Assembly (NCBI RefSeq): GCF_963678635.1
Contig: NC_087069.1
Span: 52,462,938 to 52,526,937 of the forward strand
DNA: 64,000 nt
Reading direction: 5' to 3'
Source: Symsagittifera roscoffensis
Taxonomy: Eukaryota; Xenacoelomorpha; Acoela; Convolutidae
Part shown: piece by piece, positions 1-10,780 of the stretch
How positions within the stretch are numbered: position 1 is the stretch's first letter
How the letters are laid out: every line of letters starts with the position of its first letter
The notes under the pieces: generated by a model
Database searches by the model: none
Told to the model about the DNA's origin: nothing
Seen by the model: the letters and a program-made list of their open reading frames with translations, nothing else
Translations under genes and position numbers: made by a program

Positions 1-2
1 AA

Positions 3-1097
3 AGTCAGTCTTCACCGACTTCATCCCAAGATAACCCAACACCACCTTCAACTACTCAAAATCCTCAAACATCTACACGAATTTCTTTTCAAGATAATCC
101 ATACACTTTTGAAGAACGGCACACTCGTTTATCTGAACCACTAGAACCAGTTCAACGACAAGCATCTCTAAGTGAACCAACATATAATCTTTACCCAACA
201 CTACCACAAGAACTAAGTAGAATACGAAACCTTAGTCAGAACCAAAACACAACAGAAATAAATAGACAAATTATACATCCTCGACGAAATAGAAATTTTC
301 AAACTCCCCGAGTTCATTTCGAAATACCTCAATCACCATCACAAACCACTCCAGAAAACACCACTGGAATCACACCAGAAACTCCTACACTTTTTTCACA
401 ACGAAGCACTTCAAGTCTACCCTCAGACTACTTAGGTTCAACACCAACATCTGAACAAGTACGAGAAAATCCTTTTAACCCCCCAAACCTAACATCACGA
501 CTACCATATTGGACTACACATTCATTCACACAAGGTGAACCAAATTTAGTCAATGACCCCATAGATATTTCTACGGATACAACAACATCCTCATCACTAC
601 CAGAAACATTATCACTACCATCAACCCCATCAATAAGCCAGTTTTCACCACCACCATTTAACTTAAATTTTCCAAATAATCTCGACGCCAGATATCGAGA
701 ACAATCATTAACAAATATCCCTTTAAGATTAGATTGGAATACATTCACAGCACCTCCACCATTATTTGGACAACATCAAGAAAGTAATCGCCTTCATAAC
801 TGGGCACTTAATAGATTACAATATCGCCAAGATATTCACAACGATATCCGTGAACACAATATTCAAATACTCCAACAAAACAGTTTACAATTAAAGTTTG
901 AAATCACAGTTAAATTAAACAATATTACACAACATCCCTACCCATTAAACCCACCTAACATAACAGCTCAATCACTACCACCACCGTTTATAACTACTGA
1001 AGTAATATATAAATACGACAGATATACCAAAAACACAATTGGTTACATTACATTTTATAACCCATATTCAGGATTATCATACACATGTATATTCTAA
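3..1097 (+). CDS. P/S/T/Q-rich polyprotein tail (copy A), 5' truncated by window edge
   Basis: Frame 3 is open from the left edge to a TAA at 1095-1097, giving at least 364 residues of a Pro/Ser/Thr/Gln/Asn-rich, low-complexity protein with no catalytic motif that I recognise. The last 110 residues are less biased and may fold. The same protein is read in ruins on the minus strand at 10.8-12.1 kb, where it lies between integrase and envelope, so I infer that it is the C-terminal extension of a Pol polyprotein or a separate matrix/tegument-like product of this retroelement. Its end overlaps the envelope start codon by 13 bases in another frame. The true start lies outside the window. Confidence 0.6.
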   Translation, partial: SQSSPTSSQDNPTPPSTTQNPQTSTRISFQDNPYTFEERHTRLSEPLEPVQRQASLSEPTYNLYPTLPQELSRIRNLSQNQNTTEINRQIIHPRRNRNFQTPRVHFEIPQSPSQTTPENTTGITPETPTLFSQRSTSSLPSDYLGSTPTSEQVRENPFNPPNLTSRLPYWTTHSFTQGEPNLVNDPIDISTDTTTSSSLPETLSLPSTPSISQFSPPPFNLNFPNNLDARYREQSLTNIPLRLDWNTFTAPPPLFGQHQESNRLHNWALNRLQYRQDIHNDIREHNIQILQQNSLQLKFEITVKLNNITQHPYPLNPPNITAQSLPPPFITTEVIYKYDRYTKNTIGYITFYNPYSGLSYTCIF

Positions 1098-3703
1098 AAT
1101 TATTAAATTTTTTCCAACTCCTTTTTCTAGTAACCTCAAATCAAAACATAAACCCTTCCCCCCGTACAGGACCACAAGATTTATTAGTAACACATTACGA
1201 TTGCGAAGAAAATGAACAAAAAACACTACACAAATATGCAATAAATCAAGTATCACAATGTGAAACAGAACCGCAAGCTATAGAAACCACAAATGTAATA
1301 GCAACACTCTATTCAAAAGCCCGAGCAACAACAGTTACAGGTTATAAATTCACAGCGACATTTTCCGAAAAGAAAGTACATTGTTCACAAGTCTCGAACG
1401 GAAACAAAAACCGACTTGACCATGAATCATTCTATCAGAGTAATATAGAACGTCTTTTACATCTCAATCCCGACGATTGTAAGAATGAATTACTTAGACT
1501 AAACATCACAAAAAATAAAAACTCCGCAAGAAAGTTAGTTAACTTTCAAGTTTTTTCAGACTCCGTACATCAATCACAACTTGAAAGACACCAAGGACAT
1601 ATAAAACTAGACGACAAATATCCGTATAACGGCGCACACGGACGATTAACCTATGACCTACATGATAAACATTGGATACCACACATTGGTATAAATAACC
1701 CATCAAACTGCAAAGCAGACACAAAAAATAAAGGATACCAAGAAATAATGTTTTTCGATTGGAAAATACAACTCGAAAAAATACAACTCACACGAGATTT
1801 ATCCGATAATACAATGATCTATCAAGGAATCCGACTACCTTGTAAAAATGATCAAGGATATTGCGACCCTACAACAAGAACACAAGCAACAATTGTTTGG
1901 TTCCCCGAAGATACATGTACAACATTTCAAGTAGCAAAAACACACGCTCGTATGATCAAATTTCACGAAAAATATTTCATACAATCAATTCCTTATGAAC
2001 AAGTCCATCCATCACGAAAACGAAGTTCTAATTTTAGAAACATTGACAATATAGAAAATAAATTGACACGTTTTCAAATATATCAAGAAACAGAACTTGC
2101 ATGTAAATACAGAACTCCACTTCACAAAACACAATACTCTGAAATATTAGTTGAATACGAAAAAGGATTCGACATGACCACTGGAAAAGTAAAAATCGAC
2201 CCATATGCCACAGGTCATCCTCCAAACGAAGGAACATCCTATATACCAGTTAATTTTCAAAAAAGCAACGGACAACCTGGTGGACATCTAAAACCTTATG
2301 ACACCAGAAGCACACGCTTACAAGAATTATCACTAATGAATACTACATATTTCGGTAATATCCACTATGATATTCATTTGGATATGAAACTAGACTATAC
2401 AATTAGCCGCATTTTTCAAGAAATGTCACTCTCCGAATTAGAAACACTACACCAACTATGCGAATTAGAAAGAACACAAATCTTACAATCACTTGCACTA
2501 GCAGTATTAAAAATACCCTATGCAGGATACTTATTATCAGGAAATAGATCAAATTTTTTAGACTACGAAGGAAACATCTTATGGTTTTATACTTGCACCA
2601 AAAAAGTATCACCACTATACGTTTTTGAAGATAAACGTTGTTATAAAAGAATCCCTATCTTTTATAAGAATAAAGTACATTTCGTGGATACACTTTCACG
2701 AAGAACCTATTTTTGGGATACCGCAGTCCCATGTGGATCAGAAAATAGCCACAATGTAGTACAATTAAACCCTGATGAAAATAAATATTATCTTCTCACT
2801 CCATACCCCACATTAATGCAATCACTCAAAAAATTTTCACCAGAAAGCATTCGCGCTATTGCCCGAAACCCAAATATAGACTTACAATCAATAGGAATAT
2901 ACTCAAAATCAGATATCCAACATCACATTAGAACACAACAATTCCAAGAATTGTTAACACAAATGGACACTATACAAAGACAATCAATTGACCAAAATTT
3001 ACGCAAACTTGCAGAAACCGCAGGATTTGCCGATATCTACACACAAGACTATAGCGGATATTTTAAAGACATTAAAGATTATATATATCTAAACGGCGAA
3101 AAATACCGTCCCCAAGCTATATCACCAATTAATATTTTTAGCTTTGTCACACTCAAAAATGAGATCCTCGATTTTCTAGGATGGCCCTACTACATCTTAG
3201 AAAAATTGACTATTTTATACGCAATGTTTAACTTTATTGGATTTCTTTTCTCACTTTTGAAAGGAATCTACAACACATGTGCTATACACACACAAGTAAA
3301 CAGACAAGCAAGCGTAGCACGCATACTCTTTGCAGGATTTTTTGGAATTTTTTCCACATCTATAAACAAAATTCTTTTAGACGCACAAATCAAAGAATAT
3401 AACACAAAAATAACAACACGACAAAATACCTACGATGAAGAACATAACAATGTCGACACACAACCAACGGCACCACAATTACCACCCCTGCCACATAACC
3501 ATCCACTATCCCTAGTCCCACGAAATTTTCGAAATTTAGCAATAACACATAATCCAAATTTTCGACTCAATGCATCGCAAAGTCCCGTCCAACATATAAT
3601 GACACATCCATCGCAAGATGATAATACTTATGAACAAATTATTGAACAGCCCCATACCACCGCTTTTCAGTCTCAAAATAATAATTTTTTTAGCCCACGA
3701 TGA
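1085..3703 (+). CDS. env-like: Envelope-like class glycoprotein of LTR retroelement (copy A)
   Basis: An intact 872-aa frame. Residues 1-20 form a hydrophobic signal-peptide-like segment. A basic RKRS furin-like site lies near residue 315, and Cys pairs are scattered through the ectodomain. A strongly hydrophobic stretch at about residues 700-770 is the likely membrane anchor, followed by a Pro/His/Asn-rich cytoplasmic tail. This layout is that of a viral fusion glycoprotein: signal, cleavage site, ectodomain, anchor, tail. The spacing of Cys and aromatic residues at 480-560 reminds me of chuvirus-type (Jingchuvirales) glycoproteins captured by retroelements, but that is inference. Its position between a Pol-like tail and ORF3 matches the env of an errantivirus-like element. 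The minus-strand copy B carries the same gene, broken, at 8.2-10.8 kb. The ATG was chosen because it starts the signal peptide. Confidence 0.7.
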   Translation: MYILKLLNFFQLLFLVTSNQNINPSPRTGPQDLLVTHYDCEENEQKTLHKYAINQVSQCETEPQAIETTNVIATLYSKARATTVTGYKFTATFSEKKVHCSQVSNGNKNRLDHESFYQSNIERLLHLNPDDCKNELLRLNITKNKNSARKLVNFQVFSDSVHQSQLERHQGHIKLDDKYPYNGAHGRLTYDLHDKHWIPHIGINNPSNCKADTKNKGYQEIMFFDWKIQLEKIQLTRDLSDNTMIYQGIRLPCKNDQGYCDPTTRTQATIVWFPEDTCTTFQVAKTHARMIKFHEKYFIQSIPYEQVHPSRKRSSNFRNIDNIENKLTRFQIYQETELACKYRTPLHKTQYSEILVEYEKGFDMTTGKVKIDPYATGHPPNEGTSYIPVNFQKSNGQPGGHLKPYDTRSTRLQELSLMNTTYFGNIHYDIHLDMKLDYTISRIFQEMSLSELETLHQLCELERTQILQSLALAVLKIPYAGYLLSGNRSNFLDYEGNILWFYTCTKKVSPLYVFEDKRCYKRIPIFYKNKVHFVDTLSRRTYFWDTAVPCGSENSHNVVQLNPDENKYYLLTPYPTLMQSLKKFSPESIRAIARNPNIDLQSIGIYSKSDIQHHIRTQQFQELLTQMDTIQRQSIDQNLRKLAETAGFADIYTQDYSGYFKDIKDYIYLNGEKYRPQAISPINIFSFVTLKNEILDFLGWPYYILEKLTILYAMFNFIGFLFSLLKGIYNTCAIHTQVNRQASVARILFAGFFGIFSTSINKILLDAQIKEYNTKITTRQNTYDEEHNNVDTQPTAPQLPPLPHNHPLSLVPRNFRNLAITHNPNFRLNASQSPVQHIMTHPSQDDNTYEQIIEQPHTTAFQSQNNNFFSPR

Positions 3704-5499
3704 GCCGCCAACTTGGATCACTACACCGATCAAATTCCCATCCAACCAACCTTACCTCCTCAATCCCAATCATACCACTTTTTGCTTTTCCGCCACCCGA
3801 TTTTCCATCTAGCAATGTAACATCTGGCATGAATTCCGACACTAACTCACATATTTCAGTTTTATACTCCATCTCACAGCTAAATAACCCGAATATTGAA
3901 ACCCCCGATGAATTTGCCGACTCAGAACCCTCGCCATCCAATAATTTTCATAACCCTTCTAATTTTTCTCAACCTCCTTTTCAACCCATATTGTCAAATA
4001 ACCCTGACCCAATCACTCCCACACCCTCTTATGCTTCCCAAGTTACCCCAACCTACTCATCATACCATTCTGACCACTCCTCTCATTCTCCAGACACACC
4101 CCGAATCTCCCCAGAGCTAGATAATTTTATTACCCTCCAACAACAATCCTACCACCTTAACACCCCGACCATAAACCAAATCTCCTCCACTACAAATTCC
4201 TCCAATCCCCCTACACCCTCTTCAAATTATACTGAATCATTAACACCATCATCCACATCCACTATATATTCACTCAACACTAATAGAGCTTACCGCACTT
4301 TTAAAAGAAAGTTCCCCAACAATCCTTTCCCAACAAAACCAGGAACAGCCCGTGAATACATCAACCACCCCCAGCATACTAACACTAAAGAATTCTTAGC
4401 TATCACTTTACCCTCATTTCCACAATACACCTTAAACACCCCTCACGACGCTAACGAAACACGCAACTATGTAGATGAATACGTTTTAATGCCCACTCTC
4501 TCTTGGACCTCATACTATCATTTCACTAACCCTCTTTGCTTACCTTTATCCAGCACTTCCATCGATATAGAACGAAACAAAGACATGCTATATCGACTCA
4601 CTACACCACTAACCGCTAGACAGTTTACTTACGTTGGATATAAAAAATCACTAAAAATACACACTGCACCAAGAGCTAACGAATACACACTAGAATACTA
4701 CGATCACAATATCATCAGAGCTAACCAAGATCAATTCTTAGACGACGATCGCTTCGCAAATCCACAAATAACCGAGAAATTTTTCATCAAGACACCATAT
4801 GTATTTACACTAAACATCTTCGACCGAAAGTTTGATCACATTATTTCAGAAGCACTAACATATACACAAGCATACGAAAGCTTTAAAGAACGCTTCCAAA
4901 TCTTCTCACTAACCTTTCATTTCCTTGCACCACACGAAAGAGATTTGCACTGCTCCCATGATATTATGTTGCGCACTAAACAAACACATACATACACTTA
5001 CTATCGTTTCATCCAAAATCACTTTGATCTTCACACACCCTCTAGACAACCACACCATCGTTTTCAATTCATCAATTCAAAATACACTTCACCGTATTTC
5101 CTAAATTTCACATATTGTATTAAAGACACTAACCTCCATGGTATTCTTCGTAACTATGACCCCATAACCCAAATGTACATTTTCTGCCCCATCACCAAGA
5201 CCTTCAACGCCGAAGAATCCCGACCCTTCCTTATCCCGCACGAGTTTGTACAGCCTATAGAAATCCCAATTTTAGAATTCATCCACAACACTAAATTTAA
5301 TCACAAATTATATAACTTAATCCAAAACACACCTTATGAGTTTGCAGTAGGCACTGAAGAACTAACCACTATTAAGGCACTTCAATTGCTTTGGCCACTG
5401 CTTCAGACTAAAAATATCATCCGCATTTTAGCTAAACTACTAACAACTTCAGAACTAATTCACGACATCTTCCCCCACGGTTTTTTCCCCGACGACTAA
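3700..5499 (+). CDS. ORF3, accessory protein downstream of envelope (copy A)
   Basis: An intact 599-aa frame of unknown function. Residues 1-200 are Pro/Ser/Thr/Asn/His-rich and look disordered. Residues 200-599 are of ordinary composition, rich in Tyr, Phe and His, and probably folded. I see no signal peptide, membrane segment or known motif. The ATG at 3700 overlaps the env stop TGA (3701-3703) as ATGA, an arrangement typical of coupled termination and re-initiation. The same overlap and the same first residues occur in copy B at 8230, so both start and coupling are conserved. The disordered N-terminus resembles in composition the pre-env protein; shared ancestry cannot be judged by eye. 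It could be a matrix, gag-like or regulatory protein. Confidence 0.6.
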   Translation: MSRQLGSLHRSNSHPTNLTSSIPIIPLFAFPPPDFPSSNVTSGMNSDTNSHISVLYSISQLNNPNIETPDEFADSEPSPSNNFHNPSNFSQPPFQPILSNNPDPITPTPSYASQVTPTYSSYHSDHSSHSPDTPRISPELDNFITLQQQSYHLNTPTINQISSTTNSSNPPTPSSNYTESLTPSSTSTIYSLNTNRAYRTFKRKFPNNPFPTKPGTAREYINHPQHTNTKEFLAITLPSFPQYTLNTPHDANETRNYVDEYVLMPTLSWTSYYHFTNPLCLPLSSTSIDIERNKDMLYRLTTPLTARQFTYVGYKKSLKIHTAPRANEYTLEYYDHNIIRANQDQFLDDDRFANPQITEKFFIKTPYVFTLNIFDRKFDHIISEALTYTQAYESFKERFQIFSLTFHFLAPHERDLHCSHDIMLRTKQTHTYTYYRFIQNHFDLHTPSRQPHHRFQFINSKYTSPYFLNFTYCIKDTNLHGILRNYDPITQMYIFCPITKTFNAEESRPFLIPHEFVQPIEIPILEFIHNTKFNHKLYNLIQNTPYEFAVGTEELTTIKALQLLWPLLQTKNIIRILAKLLTTSELIHDIFPHGFFPDD

Positions 5500-5502
5500 C
5501 AG

Positions 5503-5580
5503 GTAAGTATGAATTAAGTAAATATTACTAACTAATTACAGTATTAAAAACTCACCATTCTTTATTCATGTTTTCCTTAG
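5503..5580 (+). other. Candidate 78-nt intron directly after the ORF3 stop codon
   Basis: Three bases after the ORF3 TAA (5497-5499) lies a perfect donor CAG|GTAAGT. A TACTAAC-like branch sequence at about 5526 and a pyrimidine-rich TTTTCCTTAG at 5571-5580 complete a plausible short intron. An alternative acceptor (ATTACAG) ends at 5541. An intron downstream of a normal stop would expose the transcript to nonsense-mediated decay, so it may instead join ORF3-skipping or alternative transcripts. Confidence 0.4.
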
Positions 5581-7084
5581 ATTTTTAGCTTTCATCCGAC
5601 AATCACCTACAAAAAACCACAAAAGAAACAATAAAAATCGCAAATTTCATCAAACAATTTTAAAATTTTATTAATCTCTTACACTTATAAATTTCTAAAT
5701 TTAATATCAATGCAGTAAATTCATCTATAATATTTTCCCCAAAGCAGTAAATCTAATAATGATGAAAATTTGTATCTTAATATTCCCCCATGACTAGCAG
5801 TAAATTTCTAAATTCAATGCAGTAAATTAATAAAATGCAAATGCAGTACTAACCTTTTGATATTTTCATTCATTTGCACAGAAATTCTATCCACACTCGC
5901 ACAGCTCGCCCACGAAGAATTGTTTAAAATAATGAATTTAAGTTTCAAGCTTTCACACTCAACAACTCTAACACACGATAACAAGTTTCAATCTTTCCTT
6001 TAACCCGGTTGGAAAGGAATCATATACTAAACAAAACTAACCAACGCAGCTTACTAAATACCACAAATCATAGAATAACAGCATGACTTAGAAAAGGAAA
6101 CCAACGGTACCCAAACCGGATTAACCCAGTTTAAAACTGGATAATTTATTCTTTTGAAGACTATTACAAAGTCTTAGAAAGAAATAATAAAACACAAAAA
6201 AGTCGAAAGACAAAACCATACCACACACAATTTACTTTTTGGAAAAAAGTACATAACCAACAAGACATAAGTAAGACCACAACAAACCCAACATAAAACG
6301 TTATCACATAACAGGACCCCTCACAAAAACCGCATGAAATTATACTCCCACCCCTGGCCTAACCCACCAGGAAGGACGTCCTGAGCATGCTCTATAGCCG
6401 GCCTAACCCACCGCGCTACATCCACGCTTTGTGACCACACCTTTATTTTTAATAAGAGCTACTCAAGGGTGAGTAACTCTTCAAAATAACCGAACTAAAA
6501 CAAAAAGCTTTTGTGAAAACAACTAACTAAAATCATTATTAAAAAATATTAAACTAATAAAAATTTTATAAAATGTAAAATCACATGATGCAATATACAG
6601 ATCAGAATACAACACCAAGGACGAACATCAAAAGACAAGACGACCCCACTACACTCGAGAGAGAATAACCAACTACAATCGATATGCCGCTCACAATCAC
6701 AACTCAAAGGATTTAGAGTACGACTTGACTTCGCAGAAAAGGACTTCATTGAACTAGACCAATGACCACCTCGATGTTCAAGTATACGTACAGATCCGAG
6801 TAACCAGGCATCCCCTCCACGCACAATCTCCACGCCATTCCCAAACTAGATCAGACACAAAAGAAGTTCTCCACGCAGAACAGAAAAACCTGACATAGCA
6901 AACCATTCTGAAATCAGATTTGAGGTTGTTGCAAAGACTTAGTCGTTGTCACAAGAAGAACACAACGTCTAATGTCTCTAACTCCAGCTTCCTGGAACTT
7001 CCTTAACAAAAAGGAAACAAGAAATATGATGTTCGCCAAATACCAACGTCCATCATCCATCCTTTGAATTGCAGAAGAACTATT
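5581..7084. other. 3' non-coding tail of copy A
   Basis: About 1.5 kb with no convincing reading frame. It holds a cluster of GCAGTAAAT repeats near its start. At 6350-6440 there are two copies of GGCCTAACCCACC in a GC-richer patch; its complement has a tRNA A-box-like stretch but no B box. Otherwise it is AT-rich. It is probably the 3' untranslated region before the LTR. Confidence 0.5.
5711..5848 (+). repeat. Cluster of GCAGTAAAT nonamers
   Basis: GCAGTAAAT occurs at 5712, 5743, 5797 and 5819, with a partial match (GCAGTACTA) at about 5843. Spacing is irregular (31, 54, 22, 24 bases), so this is not a simple tandem array. It may bind a protein or act in RNA processing. Confidence 0.5.
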
Positions 7085-7510
7085 CTAAAAAACTCTGTAA
7101 AACCCGGATGGGTGGAACCTGATCTAAACTATATTTTATGATTGGATAAATTAAATGTTTTACCAATGTAAAGTATTTAATATTAACCAATCATGATCCA
7201 TCTAACTAACAACCCACTTATTTGTAAGTGCTGAAGTTACTTGTAATTTCAGCACCAGAGAGATTTGAATTTAACTTAGAAATTAGTTGGACTCTCCCGA
7301 GTACTTCAGCAGCCGCAATAAACCAGTATACCCTAGATCTATTGAGCCTAGCAGAGACTAGTTAAACAACCTGAGACTAGATAGTATAAGAGTAAGATTA
7401 GGATCGGTATTAGACTAAGAAGTTGCACGAATCTATCCGGCCGAAAATAAGATAGCGTGACGAGCAGACGGTGTACCCTATCCGAAATTACTCTATGAGT
7501 TACACATCGG
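7085..7510 (+). repeat. LTR of copy A (3' LTR)
   Basis: About 425 bp that match, in reverse complement, 17290-17700. Shared landmarks include the inverted pair GCTGAAGTTACTTG / CAAGTAACTTCAGC-like around 7230-7255, the run TAGATCTATTGAG, and CGTGACGAGCAGACGGTGTACC near 7457. It lies downstream of all copy A genes, as a 3' LTR should. Exact ends are approximate because the two copies have diverged. Confidence 0.65.
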
Positions 7511-7689
7511 TCCTAACTCAATGGGGATGATTCATACCTTCATAAATTTTTATAAGATTTTCTTTGGCAGAAATTTCCTGGAGTTTTTTGACAGCTTTCA
7601 AGTTTTTTGATACGTTTGACCACGAAGTTTATGCTCGAGTTATAGCTAAATTTTGATGATTTCATCTATTTTTTGTTAATGTTTTTTTG

Positions 7690-7836
7690 TGAACAGGGGG
7701 GTGTTAAACGGTAAATTGGGGGGGGGGGATGTTGAACGGTAAACTGGGGGGGGGGGGTGGTAAACGTGGGTGGGATTAGATTTTGGGGGAGGGTGTTAAT
7801 AAATGACATCCTCGTTAAACTGGGATTAAACTGGGG
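7690..7836 (+). repeat. G-rich minisatellite at assembly gap
   Basis: Repeats of roughly 27 bases of the form GGTGTTAAACGGTAAATT followed by 9-12 G. Units begin at about 7696, 7728 and 7757, then become irregular up to the N run. The G tracts could form quadruplexes and probably caused the assembly break. Confidence 0.75.
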
Positions 7837-8036
7837 NNNNNNNNNNNNNNNNNNNNNNNNNNNNNNNNNNNNNNNNNNNNNNNNNNNNNNNNNNNNNNNN
7901 NNNNNNNNNNNNNNNNNNNNNNNNNNNNNNNNNNNNNNNNNNNNNNNNNNNNNNNNNNNNNNNNNNNNNNNNNNNNNNNNNNNNNNNNNNNNNNNNNNNN
8001 NNNNNNNNNNNNNNNNNNNNNNNNNNNNNNNNNNNN
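7837..8036. other. Assembly gap of 200 N
   Basis: Exactly 200 N, which is probably a placeholder size. Copy A ends and copy B starts around it, so the missing DNA could include the 3' part of copy B. Confidence 0.99.
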
Positions 8037-8230
8037 AGAGCTTTTAAATTGTGAAATGGGGTGAAAAACTGTGTTCGTTGAAGTGTTGTCTGAGTCCACG
8101 CTTGGTGGATCATTAGTACATGATGGTTCAGGGTTGGGAGGGAAATCAAACAGTGGTGAGATCTGGGAGTGACATTGAAGGTTGGATGGTATGAAAGGGA
8201 ATGGTTGAGGGATTCAATCTGGCGGCTCAT
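8037..8230 (-). pseudogene. ORF3 N-terminus of copy B, cut by gap
   Basis: Reading leftward from an ATG at 8230, the first residues match the copy A ORF3 start (MSRQ followed by a Ser/His/Pro-rich stretch). The frame runs into the N gap after about 64 codons. It overlaps the decayed env end by the same ATGA. Confidence 0.65.
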
Positions 8231-10780
8231 CGTGGGCTAAAAAGATGGTTGTTCTGAGAACGGAAATTAGTGGTATGAGGCTGTTCTATAATCTGTTCTT
8301 ACGTCTCGTCTACATTTGGTTCTTGTGCTACAATGTAGGTAACTGGACTTTGTGGGTATCTATGACTTGTCGAGATGTGCTTTCCTAGGGATATGTTCCT
8401 GTAGTTTCATGGTACTGAAGGTAATGGATGGTTTTTTTTTGTAATGTATGTAATTGTGGTGCAGTAGGTGTCGTATTTCTAGTAGCTGGTGAATTATGAT
8501 ATGCATTAAGTGTAATTGATATTTTTTTGTTATATACCTTTATTTGAGCGACTAAAAGGATTTTGTTAATTGAGTTTGAAAATATTCCGAAGAAACCAGC
8601 AAAAATATGCGTGCTGCACTTGCTTGTTTGTTAACTTGTGTGAAAATTGCGCTTGCATTGTAAATATAAAAATGTTTTCGATAATTAAGAGAGAAATCTA
8701 AAAAAACTAAACATTGCATACAATATAATATCTTTCTAACATTTAAAATGGCCATCCTAGGAAGGCGAGTCGTTCATTTTTTAATTTTACAAAACTAAAG
8801 ATATTGATAGGTGATATACATTGTGGACGGTGATTTTCACCGTTAAGAAAATTGTAATCTTTCATATCTTTGAAGTATCCACTGTAGTCTTGTGTGTAGA
8901 TGTCTAAAAAACCGACAACTTCTGCAAGTTTCTTTAAACGTTGGTCGATGGCTTCTATTTGTATTGTGTCCATCTTTGTGAGGAGTTGTTGAAATTGTTG
9001 TGTCCGCATGTGATGTTGTATATCTTATCTGGTGTATATACCTATTGGTTATAGATCTATATTTGGATTTCTAGCAATAGCTTTAATTTTTTCTGGTAAA
9101 AATTTCTGTAATGGTGGCATAAGTGTAGGGTATGGCCGGAGAAAATAATATTTATCTTCATCGTGATTTACCTGTACAACATTGTGGCTACTCACTGATC
9201 TACATGGGACGGCTGTACCCCAAAACAATGTTCTTCTAGAAAGCGTGTCAACAAATTGTTCTTTGTTTTTGTAGAATATGGGAATTCTTTGTAACATTTT
9301 TCGTCTTCAAACACATATAATGGTGATATTTTTTTCGTACATGTGTAATACCATAATATGTTTCCTTCGTAGTCAATGAAATTTGATCTTTTCCCTGACA
9401 AAAAATAACCTGCATAAGGTATTTTTCTTACTGCAAGTGCGAGTGATTGTAATATTTGTGTTAGTTCAAGTTCACATAAATGGTGAAGCGTTTCTAGTTC
9501 TGATAGTGACATTTCTTGGAAAATTCTAACTATTGTGTAATTTAATTTCATATCTAAGTGGATGTCACAGTGATTTGCACCAAAATAGGTTTTATTCATA
9601 AGTGATAATTCTTGTAAGCTTGTACTGCTTTTGTCTTGTGGTCAAAATTTTCCACCAGTTCTTCCTGTGTTTTTTAGAAATGTTACTGGCATGTATGAAT
9701 TTTCGTAAATTTTGTTGTGATACATTGGATATCGGTTTATTATTAATTTTCCTGTATTCATGTCGAAACTTTTTTCGTATTCGAAAAGGATTTCTGAGTA
9801 TTGTGTTTTATAAAGTGGAAGGTTAAATTTGCAAGCGTGTTCCGTTTCTGAGTACGTTTGAAAATGTGGTAATTTGTTTTCTATATTATTGATATGTTTT
9901 TAAAACGTTGACGGTTTTGTCTGATTTTTTCGACATGAATTGTGGTACATGTGCCTTCGGGGAACCAAACAATTGATGCTTGTATTCCTGTTGTTGGATC
10001 GCAATATCCTTGGTCCTTTTTACAAGGTAATCGTATTCCTCGATAAACTAAAGTGTCATCTTTCAAATCTCGTGTTATTTCTACTTTTTCTAATTGGATT
10101 TTTTAATCAAAAAACCATTTTTCTTGATATACTTTATTTTTGTGTCAGCTTTGCGATTAGAAGAATTGTTTATTCCAGTCTGCGTTATCCAATTTTTATC
10201 ATGAAGATTAGAAGTTGATCGTCCATGTGCGCCGTTGAATGGGTAATTGTCCTTTAATTTTTGTGACCTTGGTATCTTTCAAGTTCCGCAGTCTGGAAAA
10301 ACTCGCAAAATTTACTAGTTTTATGTTTTTGCCTTTATTGTGTTTAATTTCAATCGATTAAGTTGGTTTTTACAATCTTCAGGGCTAAGATGTAAACGTC
10401 TTTCTTTAATAATTTGATAGAAAGATTCGTGATCAATTCTCTTTTTGTTTCCATTTGAGACTTGGGAACACTGTAATTTTTTTCTCTGAGAATGTTGCTG
10501 TAAAATTGTATCCTCTTAATGTTGTAGCTCAGGTTTTTGAACAAAGTGTGACTAATATCTTTGTCGTTTGTTGTTACCATTTCTTGTGGTGCAGATTCGC
10601 ATTGAGTTACTTGATTTATGGCGTATTTATAAAGTGTTTTTTGTTCATTTTCTTCACAGTCATAGTGTGTGACTTATAAATCGTGGGGTCCTGTTCGAGG
10701 GTAAGGATTCTTATGATTTGTATTTTCTGGAAAACTAAAAGTGGGTAGGGTCTGAAATATTTGTGAACGATAGTCCTGAA
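8227..10780 (-). pseudogene. env-like: Decayed envelope-like gene of copy B
   Basis: Conceptual translation of the minus strand gives collinear but interrupted matches to the copy A envelope. The longest open pieces are 9192-9599, 9049-9297, 8743-9009, 9881-10066 and 10350-10580, separated by frameshifts and stops. Recognisable blocks include the N-terminal PRTGP region near 10.69 kb, the central Cys-rich ectodomain, and the helical segment before the anchor. The gene cannot make a full protein. By eye it is clearly related to copy A but far from identical, so the insertions are not a recent inverted duplication. Confidence 0.75.

Noticed and set aside
6350-6440. tRNA gene or tRNA-derived SINE on the minus strand
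   Set aside because: An A-box-like stretch is present but no B box and no cloverleaf could be drawn.
7690-7836. Telomere-like repeat
   Set aside because: Units do not match the nematode telomere repeat TTAGGC; they are a 27-base G-rich minisatellite.
9602-10218. Plus-strand frames within copy B
   Set aside because: They are shadows of the decayed minus-strand envelope; hydrophobic translations arise from the reversed AT-rich code.
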